In this document: in pieces, positions 54,471-64,000 of the stretch
Numbering within the stretch: position 1 is the first letter of the stretch
Layout of the letters: the number at the start of each line of letters is the position of its first letter
From: Amoebidium appalachense
Taxonomy: Eukaryota; Ichthyosporea
DNA: 64,000 nt
NCBI GenBank assembly: GCA_963693365.1
Contig: CAVNZM010000002.1
Location: 10,478,001 to 10,542,000, forward strand
Direction of reading: 5' to 3'
Position numbers and translations under genes: made by a program
Notes under the pieces: model-generated
Told to the model about the DNA's origin: nothing
Seen by the model: only the letters and a program-made list of their open reading frames with translations
Database searches by the model: none

Positions 54471-55386
54471 AAAAACCCTCAATGCTCCTAAGCAACGTAT
54501 TACGTGCAAAACACCGGAAGGTGATCGGTTCACTGCATGGTATAGAAGCCAAAATGGGAGGGGGTAATGGGTCGGGAACACAGGAGGCTCTGACGTGAGA
54601 GACGGAGGGGAGGAGCGCCACAGCAGGGCAGGCAAGGTAACGACCCAAACACCCCAATAGCCAGCCACCAACAGGCCCGCAACCTGCAGCACTTACACAC
54701 ACTCTTGCTCGTGAACAACGCAAAGCACGGGTGCGCATAGATATGGGCAAGGCCTGTTTGGGTGTGCGCCTTGCTTGGCGTGCCTGTACCTGTGCGTGTG
54801 TGCTGTGGGGAGGCCGGTGCACGTGCATACCTCGCCCGGGGTGTCGAGTATGTGCAGGCACAGCTGCACCCCCTCGAGTTGCATCTGCACCTCGTACGTG
54901 TCCTCTATCGTCGGTATCTGCCCCGCCCGTCAAAATCTCCTCCTCCCTCCGAACCCCCCCCCCCCCCCCCCCCCCCCCTTCCCCCCCACCCCCTTCCTTT
55001 TCCCCCTTTTCCCCCTCTCAGCCCCACCTTGTCCACACAATCCCTTCCTCCTCCTGCTCCCACACCTTCAACCCTCCGGAGAGTGCGCATACCGTGTTTG
55101 AATTGAAGGCGCCATCCACAAAGCGCTCTATTATGCAGGTCTTGCCCACGCCCCTCAGACCCAGCACGGCCAGCCGAAACAGTTTGTGTGGCAGCACTCC
55201 TGTGGGCGGTGCCTCGCCAGCCGCCACGGCCCCTGGCTCCGAGCGTTTGTGTGCGGTGGCCGTGTTCTTTTGCCTGTCCCGTGCCGTGGGCGTGAAGACC
55301 TTCTTGAGCTGCGTCAGCCCTGCCTGCGTGCTGCCTCGCCGCGCTAGACTGCCCCCCGTGGGCGCCAGACCCTCCGCCCCGCTCAT
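53393..55386 (-). CDS. Ras-like small GTPase with N-terminal extension and altered switch II
   Basis: Six exons (55093-55386, 54831-54917, 54283-54327, 53842-53934, 53594-53691, 53393-53534) give 252 residues. A Ser/Thr/Lys-rich extension of about 67 residues precedes the G domain. The P-loop GLRGVGKT is at 76-83, switch I IPTIEDTYE at 99-107 (effector Thr101), switch II DTPGEE at 123-128, NKAD at 181-184 and VSAK at 210-213. Ras has DTAGQ in switch II, so the catalytic glutamine is replaced by glutamate and alanine by proline. This suggests weak intrinsic hydrolysis (inference). The C-terminus is basic (PPKKRK) and ends without a CAAX box, so prenylation is not expected. Exon 5 needs a GC donor (CTACG then gcacgt), which gives the standard spacing between FCQAH and SAK. 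The exon 5 acceptor is duplicated. Subfamily is uncertain. Confidence 0.87.
53677..53755 (-). repeat. Duplicated 3' splice site of Ras-like exon 5
   Basis: A 34-bp segment (53677-53710) recurs at 53722-53755, offset 45. In sense it contains branch-like GTGCTGAG, a G-run, TGCAG and the first 15 coding bases (ATACCCATTGTGGTG). The downstream copy is the one that opens into the exon. Use of the upstream acceptor would add 45 bases carrying an in-frame TGA. Confidence 0.9.
54003..54210. repeat. 25-bp minisatellite, about eight copies, in Ras-like intron 3
   Basis: The unit is GTATGTGTGTGCTGGGTGCR followed by ATAGT. R is G or A and is the main variable site. The first copy is divergent (GGTTGCGCCAGT). 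The array does not copy the intron's branch site or acceptor. Confidence 0.9.
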
Positions 55387-56448
55387 AGTGCGGACAGACG
55401 CAGGCACGCAAAGTCACACTTGTTGCTACGGGGTGTGCTGCGGGTAGCAGGAAGAGCAAGTCCACACGGGCAGGCAGAGGCAAGGAAGATCAGGCGGCCT
55501 TGGGCAGAGCACGGCCAGAGGGCAGGTGGGTTGGTGAGGGAGTAGGCATACGACCAGACCCTTCTAAGCTATGCACACTACAGCTGAAAGTGCTAGTTGG
55601 CCGTGCTACAGGTGGCAGTCTGGCTAAGATGCACCTGCAAAAAAAATAATGGAGCCGTAACGGGGCAAGCGGAACATCTGAACACAATATTGCAAACACT
55701 TGTTCAAGCCTCAAAGGGGTGAGGTGACTCTCTGGGGTCTTTACCACCGTGAAATTTACCCTTCAAAATGTTTTATTAACTAGTGTAAATATGGGCCAGT
55801 TTAGCGCACAGGTTTATGGGGTCAATCGTACGGTACGCTGATTGGCCCAGCGCGCAGCGACCTTCGAGCCCAGTCGTCAAGCAATAGATGAATGCAGTCT
55901 CCGTCTCTCAGTCACGGTCTCAGTTTTTCTCCCTCGCAGCCACAGTGATATAATACGTGTGTTAGTGGTCACTCCGGTCTAGAAGTGTTTAGCACCCTGG
56001 GAGGGCTTCCCACAGTTCACCTCGAAAGTTCTTTGCTCGGCCAACTACTGTTTGTTGTTGGAGCCAGGACCGAAGTACACGTACAGCGTTGGCTTTGGGT
56101 TCTCAGTCGTGGTTCATAGTTGTTGGGCAGGGCCAGGGCCCACGTCCAGCCCACTTTTGCAAACCTGCTGCAGCAGTGCGCCACACATACCGACCACCTC
56201 CTGCCTGCGCTGGTTTCTGCCAGTCTTGGTGCGGGCTTTGAGGCGCTCCACACATCCACAGGCAGCTGCCCCAATAGCTGCACCCCAACCGAGTCAGGCA
56301 GTGGGGCACAGCGTGCAGACCACACTGCTGCCTGGTCAGTGCTGCGGCCCACCTGCTGTGTGGGGACACCGACCCCGCAGACACGGCTGCAGCCACCGGC
56401 GCTAGTGCGTGCCGGCCATAGTGGCGCTGCAGTGCGCAGGGCTGTGTC
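55387..56448. other. Divergent spacer between the Ras-like gene and PIG-V
   Basis: About 1.06 kb separate the two ATGs. An ATTGG (inverted CCAAT) at 55841-55845 sits in GATTGGCCCAGCGCGC near the middle. The last about 330 bases before the PIG-V ATG are GC-rich and open in several frames on both strands, with no family resemblance. I treat them as PIG-V leader. Confidence 0.5.
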
Positions 56449-58179
56449 ATGGGCGCCAAGACCAGGCACGGGCCTGGCCGGGAGGGCCTTGTGGTGCGTG
56501 CAGCGCTAGTGTCCAGGTGGGTGGCTGGTTGACGGCTGGCTGGGCGCGGGCGGCCACTGACAGACTGGCGGCAGACTGCTGGTGCTGGTCGCCCAGGCAG
56601 CCCTCAACACCCTGGTCAGCGACTATGACAGCTCCATGGCAAGGTGCGTGCCACCCTGAAGACGAGAAAAACACAAAACAGGAAACTGGCCCCCAAGCTG
56701 CTCTGTGTCCAGCCACCCTATGTGCCAGTGTGCTATGCCACCATCACCCACCCTCTCCCCCACAGGGCAACGCCTGGCACAGGGCCAGACCGCTGGGTGG
56801 CCACACTGCTGGGTGGCTTCACAAAGGTACAACCAGTGTGGGGAGGGAAGGGGGGGGGGGGGGAGGGGGAGGGGGGGGGGGGGGAAGTAAAGTGAAGGGG
56901 TGGCTAAGGGTGTGCAGTGGGACGCAGTGTACTTTGTGCGCATAGGTGGGCAGGGCTACGAATACGAGCACTACCACGGTTTCTTCCCCGCCCTGCCCCT
57001 ACTGCTGCGTGCTGTTGCCGCCACAGGTACGCTGCTCCTTATCATGCCCCTAGGTGCTCTAAGGCCCAGGCGGGAAAGGCGGGGTGTACGAGCCTGGGTT
57101 TGTGTGTGTCCTGGCCTGGTGCTTGGTGCTATTATTAAAAAGGGTTGCTTTGTCATATCCAACATTTGCCCCCCCCCCCCCCCCCCCCCACCCCCACCCC
57201 CAATACCACCATCACTACCACCACATAACAATAAAGCGCACACTTCCAACATGCATGTGAAGAAGCTACAAAAAGAAAAAAAAAAAAAAAAGAAAAGGGG
57301 AAAGTGCCCCCCCCCCCCCCCCCCCCCCTGCTCATGTCTAGAGGTCTCCTTTCGCTCTTAGTTACAGCCAACAAAATAAAAAAAACAAAAACAAAACACA
57401 AGTAAGAAGATAACACACAGACAGCACATCACCAATAGTTACAGTACAAACAAACGTATGGTGTGCACCTTTGCATGTACACCTCCAGTACATATTTGGC
57501 CCTTTTTTTCCTGCTACCTCGAGACCGCACCGCTTGTTGGGGAGGAAGATGTGTGTGTGTGTGTGTGTGTGTGTCTGTGTGGGGCGGGGGGAGCGGGGGA
57601 GGGGGGGAGGAAAGAACCAGATCTGTACTGAGCGGGGTGTGCACAGTGCTATGGCCACTGAGTGGGGTGCTGTCGGCCGAGTCACGGCTAGTGGCGGCTG
57701 GGGTGCTGGTGACCAACACGGCCTTTGTGCTGGCGGCGGTGGGCCTCTACAGGTGGGGGCATGTGGGCCCTGCTAGTGCACGGGGGGGTGCAGCAGCTGA
57801 CGGTTCTGGGCCACAGGCTGGGCCTGCAGGTGCTTGGCGATGGCCGGCTGGCCTACCGGGCGGCACTGCTGCTGTGCATCTCCCCGGCCACGGTCTTCAT
57901 GGCGGCCGTGTACGTGTGCCCAGGTGTGCTGGGACCACCAGCTGGGCTGCTGACAGGGGCTGGGCCGCAGCTACACGGAGAGTGTGTTTGCTGCCGCCAC
58001 CTTCTGGGGCATGTACCTGCTGGCCTGCGGCGCACCCTACAGTGGCTGCTTGTGCCTGGCCCTGGCATCGGCCACTAGAGGTGCGTCCTTTTTTTGCTGG
58101 TGGTGGTGGTGGTGGTGGTGTGCGCGTGTGCGTGCGTGTGCGTGTGCGTGTGCGTGTGTATTTTTTTTTTTCTTTTTTT

Positions 58180-58211
<32 letters not shown>

Positions 58212-59128
58212 GTGGATGGATTCTAACGGCTGAGGCAGGCAACGGGATCGTGAACGTGGGGTTTGTGGGCTACGGGCTGCTGCAGAGGCTGCACAGGTTA
58301 TGGGTGACCCACAGGCTGGGACCCAAGGTGGGTGGGCCCATGCAGGGGTTCAGGGCCCGTGGGGTGGCTGCTGACATCAGGGGCCTACAGGAGGTGGGGG
58401 CTGCTGTGGGGGGGGCAGTGGTGCAGGGGGCCATGGTGCTGGGCCCCTTTGTGCTGTTCCAGGCCTACGGCTATGCAACACACTGCAGCCCCCCTGCCCG
58501 GCCATGGTGCAGCCAGCGTCTACCCCTCATGTACTCCTTCGTGCAGGAGCACTACTGGTGTGTGCACGGAGGGAGGGGGGGTGCAGGGCCAACGTGGTGC
58601 TGACAGGGCTGCAGGCACAACGGGCTGCTGGCCTACTACCAGGCCAAGCAGCTGCCCAACTTCCTGCTGGCGCTGCCCACCCTGATTCTGGTGGCCGCCT
58701 GCCTGCTGGCCTATGCACGCACATGCCCCCGCCAAGTCATGGCCCTGGGCCTGGCTGCTGACTCAGGTGCACACCCGTGTGCCTGGTGCAAGTGCAGCGT
58801 GCATGCTTGGGTGTGGCCACACGTTCTGCGTTCCACACATGCTTGGGTGTCTGGGGGCGAGGCTGATGCTGGTGGGGCAGCAGCGACAGGGCTGTACCGG
58901 GGGGCGGTGTTTGTGTACATGGCGTACATGCTGGGCCTGCTGGTGTTTGCGCTGGCCTTCATGTACATCCAGGTCACCACCCGCTTTGTGGCGGCCTCGT
59001 GCCCCACCCTGTACTGGTACGTGGCCAGCCTGCCCCGGGGCAGGGCGCTGTGGCTGGCCGTGCTGCTGTTCCTGGGCTACGGCTACCTGGGCCTGGCCCT
59101 GCACTGCAACTTCCACCCCTGGACCTGA
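56449..59128 (+). CDS. PIGV: PIG-V, GPI alpha-1,6-mannosyltransferase 2
   Basis: PIG-V adds the second mannose to the GPI-anchor precursor in the ER lumen. Ten phase-consistent exons (56449-56516, 56575-56643, 56766-56826, 56918-57026, 57647-57752, 57817-57909, 57971-58080, 58239-58557, 58615-58766, 58890-59128) give 441 residues (human 493). Family landmarks are LVAQAALNTL near the N-terminus, WDAVYFVRI with the conserved aspartate after the first loop, YEYEHYHGFFPALPLLL, LLCISPATVFMAAVYTESVFA, GNGIVNVGF, PLMYSFVQEHYW, YQAKQLPNFLLALPTLILVA, YIQVTTRFVAASCPTLYW and the C-terminal LHCNFHPWT, matching the human end almost exactly. It has many membrane segments. The start is the ATG opening the exon that splices into the first helix. 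No ATG further upstream in that frame looks better. It is convergent with flotillin. Confidence 0.95.
58151..58211. repeat. T-run followed directly by G-run in PIG-V intron 7
   Basis: T-runs pass directly into about 22 G. This is the complementary form of the C-then-A composites, so it follows the same order rule. Confidence 0.9.
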
Positions 59129-59243
59129 GGGCCCTTTATTGCGGCCTATGTGCTGCCAGCCACACTGCCCCCATGCGCCTGCCCCCGCCCCTGCACTGCT
59201 GTCTCCACTGCCTGCATCATCCATGCTGTCAGTGCCTCGCAGA

Positions 59244-59287
<44 letters not shown>

Positions 59288-59472
59288 GCCTGCATATCGG
59301 TGTGTGTCTCGAAGGGTAGGGTGGAGATACATTCGCTAGCGGGATAACGAGAGATTTGAAACTTCCCATCCGGCCGTGTTTCGAATGCAATTCAACTGTT
59401 TCGCATGTATGCTATAACCCATGTTTACGAGACAATCACGAGATATCTGTGATATCTCACCTGTTCCGAATT
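59129..59472. other. Shared 3' region of PIG-V and flotillin
   Basis: This is 344 bases between two convergent stop codons. A GT repeat lies at about 59248-59284. The only AATAAA seen for flotillin (minus, 59135-59140) lies next to the PIG-V stop. The AATAAA usable by PIG-V (plus, 59493-59498) lies inside flotillin's last exon. If both are used, the transcripts overlap antisense by over 300 bases. Confidence 0.5.
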
Positions 59473-61919
59473 TCATAAAGCCATGATAGAAAAATAAAGG
59501 GAGTGCATGATCTTTTTGCGCGTATCCCAGTGCATTTGGGGCCAGGAGACAGGCAGGGTGTGGTGTGCACGTGCCTGGGCCACTGGCAGGGCGGTCAAGT
59601 CCTGCAGCAGGCCAGCAGCCTGGCCGGCCACCCTGGCCAGGTCCCTGGGCACGGCAGCCACACCCACGGCATTGCCGGCCACGGCTATGCGCTGCGTGTG
59701 CTCCAGCTGCCCGGCCACCTCCCCCACAACCTGCCCGGCCCAGTCAGAACCCAGCAGGGGGCAGCACACCGTGGGCCAGCAGGCAGGCACCATTGGCAGT
59801 ATGCGGTAGGCCATGTCCAGCACGGCGGCACTGCCGTAGTGCTCCCAGGCCTCGGCCTTCTTGGCTGCTGCTGCCGCCTGCGCCCTGCCCGTCTCCTGCA
59901 CGGCATAGCCCTCGGCCTCTGCTTTGGACTGCTCACACCTCAGCAACCCCCCCCCCCCCCCCCCCCCCTCCGGGGGGCAGGGCCACCCACCCGGATGGTC
60001 ACCGCCTCAGCCTCGGCCTCCATGACGGTACGGTTCCTGCAATGCCCCAAGTCAGAACCCCCCCCCCCCCCCCCCTCCCCTCCCCCCCCCCCCCCTCCCC
60101 CCTTCTCCCCTCCCCTCTGGTACGGGCCTCTGTGCACTGGCCATGGACCGCATGCTTGCTGCCTGTGCGTCTGCCGGCTGCCTGACTGTAGACTCCAGCT
60201 CCCTTGTGCGCCTGCGGGTCTCCTGCACAGCCAGGTCGACCCTGCGCTCTGTCTCGCGCACCTTGACGTCCATGTTGGCGGCCATGATCTCCTGCTCTCT
60301 CAGCGCACGCTGCCAGCCGCACGTGTCAGCCTGGCCCAGCCACAAGTGTGGCACCCCGGTGTGCCATTGCTGGGTGGGCCGCATACCTGCAGGGGGGCGG
60401 CCAGCTCGGACTCAGCCTGCTGGTGGCCCAGCCGCTGCATGTTGGCGCACTGGCGCAGCAGCAGGTCCCGCTCACCACGCTGCTCGGCCGTGCGGGTCTG
60501 GTACTGGGCCTCCAGCCGGGGCACGGCATTGTGATTTTGCTGCCCCCCAGCCCCAGTCAGTGCCCGGCCCAGCCTGACCCCTCTGCCCGGGGCCCACGGG
60601 GGCACCTGTATGAGGGTGTCCCGGGCCGACTCGGCCTCGGCTATGCGAGCTGCAGCCTTGACCTCGGCCGTGCGGCTGCGGCCCAGCAGCTCCAGATAGC
60701 CCCCCTGGTCCTCGATGGCCCTGCACACCCGTCAGCCGCTGCACCGTGCCACTGTGGAAGAAGCCAGGTCATAGGGTCCGGGCCTCTTGAACGTGAAAAG
60801 GCCGCGGACAGGAGCTTGTACGTGGGGACGGGAGAGGCAAGCTTCGTAAACGTGGCTCAGCATGTTAAGTTTTAAGTACAAGTGGCCAGTTGCTACCGTT
60901 ATCTCTTTGTAGGGGTCAAGAAAAAGAGCAAACAAAGTCTTGTGTGCTAGCCTGTGGTTTTCTCTATAATTTAGCTCCCGGGGGGGGGGAAGGGGGGGGG
61001 GCGGGAGAGGGGGGGGGGGGGGGGGAGGGGGGTAATATGGGTGGCGCTGGTAGGTGCACTGGCCTACCCTAAAACCTCCTACCCTAAGCCCCAAACCCTC
61101 ACCACCTGTAGCCAATCATGCCAGCGTGCACGTACAGACACAGCTTTGGAGCCACAAGCACACACTGCCCTACAAGACACGTGTTCTGCCACAGGCAGCA
61201 GGCACACACGTTATGACGTAGCTGACCAGCTGCAGGCCCATACGCTGCAGGTCCCGCACGGCTATGGTCTCCACGGCCCTGGCCAGTTTGTCCTTGTCGC
61301 TGATAAGCTCCTGCCCCCCCGTCAGCTGCCTGCCTGCCCCCGGGCCCGCCCAATGCCAGGCACGCACCTCGACCGTCAGTGTGCCCACTATGGACCGCTG
61401 GTGCGCCTCCTGCATAGCCCCCCGTCAGCCAGTGGCCAGCCAGGCGCCCCCATATTCAGGCCTGGCACGTACCAGTGTCTCGCGCACGAGGTTTTTGATC
61501 TCAGCAGGGCGCTTGCTGGCGAAGTTCTGTGCGGCCAGAAACAGGCCCTGCTGGTCCGAGGCCAGCTTGAGCTGGGCCACGGCGTGCACGTCCACGGCTA
61601 TGCCCAGCAGCGTCAGCACGTGCTGCGAGTCCAGCGCCACCGTGAACGTGTTCTTGTCCAGCCTGCCCCCGCCTGCCTCAGTCCCTGCAAGGCGCACCCG
61701 CCCGGGCACACCTACCTCTGTGCCTGCTGCAGCGGCCACAGGAACACCTTGGTGCTGCTGACGATGGTCGACGGTGAATGGCACAGCCCTGCGCCTCTCT
61801 CACTCAGTCCCCTGCTCCCTCCCTCCCACTTCCCTTCCTACCCCCCAGCACCCACCTGTGATTACTAGCGCCTCGTTGGGGCCGACGGTCTCGAACCCGC
61901 AGCCCCACAAGCTAGCCAT
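59473..61919 (-). CDS. Flotillin (SPFH/prohibitin-domain membrane scaffold)
   Basis: Flotillins are inner-leaflet membrane scaffold proteins that oligomerise through coiled coils. Eleven exons (61856-61919, 61716-61788, 61473-61662, 61368-61409, 61210-61310, 60606-60720, 60387-60539, 60128-60309, 59991-60036, 59791-59928, 59473-59730) give about 453 residues. GPNEALVITGLCHSPS and FLWPLQQAQRLDKNTFT match the flotillin N-terminus. The PHB region continues through LVSYVITAIEDQGGYL, then Ala/Glu-rich coiled coil with NRTVMEAEAEAVTIRSKAEA and AKKAEAWEHYG. RIAVAGNAVG matches the family KITLVSSGSG segment. A 60-base piece at 59731-59790 is read as an intron (gt...ctgac...gggcag). Removing it restores the family spacing, although it is also open in frame. 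Exon 8 requires a GC donor (CAGAG then gcccgt). The C-terminal 20 residues are atypical. Confidence 0.93.
60967..61033. repeat. G-run cluster in a flotillin intron
   Basis: Plus-strand G-runs lie in the intron between flotillin exons 5 and 6 (60721-61209). Sense is C. This is the opposite polarity to the C-runs at 59947-59968 and 60058-60103 in the same gene. Confidence 0.8.
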
Positions 61920-62764
61920 AGCCGCACATGGCCCACCAGACAGTGCAGGTACTGCCGGCTATCGGGTAACAGCAAACAAGTGCCTTGCACCGTGGCTTAT
62001 GTCCTTACAAGGGGATAGCTTGTGCAGCTGTGGGTGTTCTGCAAAGCCAAGCAGCCTGCTATACGGGCACCACTTGGTTGCACAGGCTGCAACCGAGGCA
62101 CTGCAAACCCACACATGCAATGTACGTGCAGACAGACGAAGCTACGCACTAGGTAGGCTTTAGAAGACCACACGCGTGTAGCTGGCAGTGAAGTAACACT
62201 GCTCTGACTGATGCACCTTGTCTGATATGACAGTCACAGACGGCCTGGGTGACAATTATTAGGGGAATTTGGCGCCAAAACCAAGAGGCTCAGCGACTAT
62301 GTACAAATAGCACAGAGCCGTGACATCCGATTACACAAGGAGGCATAATTGGCGATGCAAGATACAATATTTGTTATGACCTCGTTCGAGTTTTCGTTGA
62401 ACAGGATGGGTACTCAGCAGGTGCCAAGGCAACGCCCCACTCTGCCAAATATTTCTCATATCTTCAGTTAGACATGATACGCGAAAATAAAGCTTTGAAA
62501 ATATTGGTTCACAGAGCATGCGTGTCCGATAGTTCTGTGCCTGCTCATCCTGCCTGCTGACTCCTGTACACACTTTCCAGGCTTGGGCGCCATCATAATT
62601 TCGAGCATGCGAGGGCGATCTGCATGGCTGTACATGAGGCCCGTACATGCGCACACGCACACACAATCTGGTGCTGTGCATGCATGCAGCAGCGTGTTGC
62701 TCCCCTCTCGTATATACGTGTGTGTGTGTGTGCAGGCCCGGCTGAGGCCCCGCGCAGGCCAACG
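61920..62764. other. Divergent spacer between flotillin and MRPL23
   Basis: This is 0.84 kb of mostly unique sequence expected to hold both promoters. A GT tract ending in gtgcag at 62717-62735, about 30 bases before the MRPL23 ATG, looks like a 3' splice site. MRPL23 therefore probably has a spliced 5' UTR. Confidence 0.5.
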
Positions 62765-63063
62765 ATGATTCCCGTTCGGCGGCTGGTGCCGGTGCGGCGG
62801 CAGGTGCTGCTGGCCGAGTGGTTTGTCAAGCTGGTGCGGCCGGACAAGGAGCAGCCGCCCAACGTGGTGACGCTGGCCGTGCCGCAGCAGATGACCAAGC
62901 TGGACATCAAGAACTACCTGACCAGCATATACGGCGTGCAGGTCGAGAAGGTGGCCACGCTCAACGTGCTGGGCAAAACCAAGCGCCACCCACAGACCGG
63001 CCGCCTGCACAAGCGGCCGGACTTCAAGAAGGCCTACGTGTACCTGCAGAACGAGACCTTCAC
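62765..63063 (+). CDS. MRPL23: Mitochondrial ribosomal protein L23 (uL23m), 5' part
   Basis: MRPL23 is a large-subunit protein of the mitochondrial ribosome near the exit tunnel. The exon encodes about 99 residues plus two bases of the next codon. It matches the family through VPVRRQVLLAEWFVKLVRP, NVVTLAVPQQMTKLDIKNYL, SIYGVQVEKVATLNVLGKTK and RPDFKKAYVYLQNETFT, where human has KPDYKVAYVQLAHGQTFT. The donor is gtgcgt. The remaining C-terminal exon or exons were not found in the last 940 bases and probably lie beyond the window. The ATG is in an exon that appears to begin after gtgtgcag at about 62735, so an upstream leader exon is likely. Confidence 0.88.
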
Positions 63064-64000
63064 GTGCGTAGCCCCTCAACACACACTGTGCACGTGCGCA
63101 CTGCAGCACACGTACGCAAACACACACCCAGACACCTACACTTGCAAACGTGCGCATGCACGCAAACGTACACGTACGAGCACGTGTGGCTACAGGCACA
63201 TATGCTTGTGGTAGCAGCCTTTTTTTCTGTGTGTATACGGACACTGTGGCATATGTACTGTCACACGTGGCACTTCTCCTTACATGCACTAGGGGCATCA
63301 TAGCGCAGCAGCAGGCCACCGACACACTTGCATGCACACACGCCCTGGAGCAAAACGGACACCTTTGAGCATACACCCACCCTTGAGCATGCACACACCC
63401 CTCTTTGAGCGTACACACACACACCAAGCACACACACACCTTTGAGCATACACACACCCTTGAGCGCACACCCTTTGAGCATACCACACACCCTTGAGCA
63501 CACACACACCCTTGAGCACACACACGTCCTTGAGCATACACACACACACCCTAGCACACACACATACGCACCTTTGCACACAATCACAAACACACCCGCT
63601 CACATGCACCCATACCCCTGCACACATACACAGTTGCACATACTTGCACACTCGTACACATATACGTGAACAACTTGCAGATGCATCTGGGTGTGTGGCT
63701 GCGCACAATTACACTCGCACTTGCAGGCAATCGCACACGCTCACATACTTACATACACTTGCACACGCCCGCACACGCACACACACGTAGGCATCCACAC
63801 ACGCACGCACACGCGCACACATGCAGGTACACACGCACGCACGCACGCACACCCGCCCTCCTGCCTGCCAGCCCCCCCCGCCCGCCCGCCCGCCTGCCCG
63901 CCCGCCCGCGCGCATGCGCACACGCATACACACACAAGCACATCTAAACACACACGTGCGCATACACACATCCTTGCAGACACACACACCCGAAGCACAC
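63064..64000 (+). other. CA-rich intron of MRPL23 running off the window
   Basis: About 940 bases of CA-rich sequence contain irregular repeats of a [22 protein letters not shown] motif at about 63360-63560 and GCCC repeats at 63870-63910. An acceptor-like cttgcag at 63674-63680 and another at the extreme end give no family-like peptide. No other gene was recognised. Confidence 0.5.

Noticed and set aside
56017-56509. Open frames of 118-150 residues on both strands before PIG-V
   Set aside because: GC-rich leader DNA is open in several frames. The PIG-V exon 1 frame is the only one that splices into family sequence.

Overview
The window is 64 kb of eukaryotic nuclear DNA from an intron-rich genome. 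I read thirteen protein-coding genes from spliced, phase-checked exon models. The best guess is an opisthokont, probably a unicellular relative of animals. The main reason is the phosphofructokinase, which is the two-domain ATP-type enzyme of animals and fungi at the animal length of about 756 residues. TMX3, flotillin, PIG-V, CSC1/TMEM63 and Sec20/BNIP1 homologues fit this. Species cannot be named from the sequence. Exons are GC-rich. Introns and spacers are packed with homopolymers (C/G runs of 15-70), CA/GT, CT, CAC and TTC microsatellites and several minisatellites.

Layout: Derlin (-, 257-5644); PFK (+, 7207-14866); CSC1/TMEM63-like channel (-, 15750-21965); Sec20/BNIP1 SNARE (+, 23581-26743); an intronless coiled-coil protein (-, 28115-29338); a 6.4 kb gene-poor stretch with a promoter-like CCAAT cluster and a large hairpin element; XPD/ERCC2 helicase (-, 35785-43179); a nuclear-looking protein with a SUMO-interacting motif (+, 45092-47105); a small KKXX membrane protein (-, 47245-47709); TMX3-like PDI (-, 48617-51394); a Ras-like GTPase (-, 53393-55386); PIG-V GPI mannosyltransferase (+, 56449-59128); flotillin (-, 59473-61919); mitochondrial ribosomal protein L23 (+, 62765 onward, 3' end not found). 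Most neighbours are divergent or convergent pairs. Several encode ER or secretory-pathway proteins (Derlin, Sec20, TMX3, PIG-V, small KKXX protein), but nothing shows this clustering is functional.

Splicing signals are unusually uniform. Donors are mostly GTRYGT (gtacgt, gtgcgt, gtatgt) and a CTRAC-like branch site usually lies 8-25 nt before the acceptor. Four introns appear to use GC donors. The most striking observation is that tandem repeats have grown out of 3' splice sites. The CSC1 intron before exon 5 holds about 33 AG-free copies of its own branch site plus C-tract. The XPD intron before exon 7 holds about 25 copies of its complete branch-site/acceptor unit, and the working acceptor is itself copy 1. 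The Ras-like gene has its exon 5 acceptor duplicated. These three arrays are the main candidates for something undescribed.
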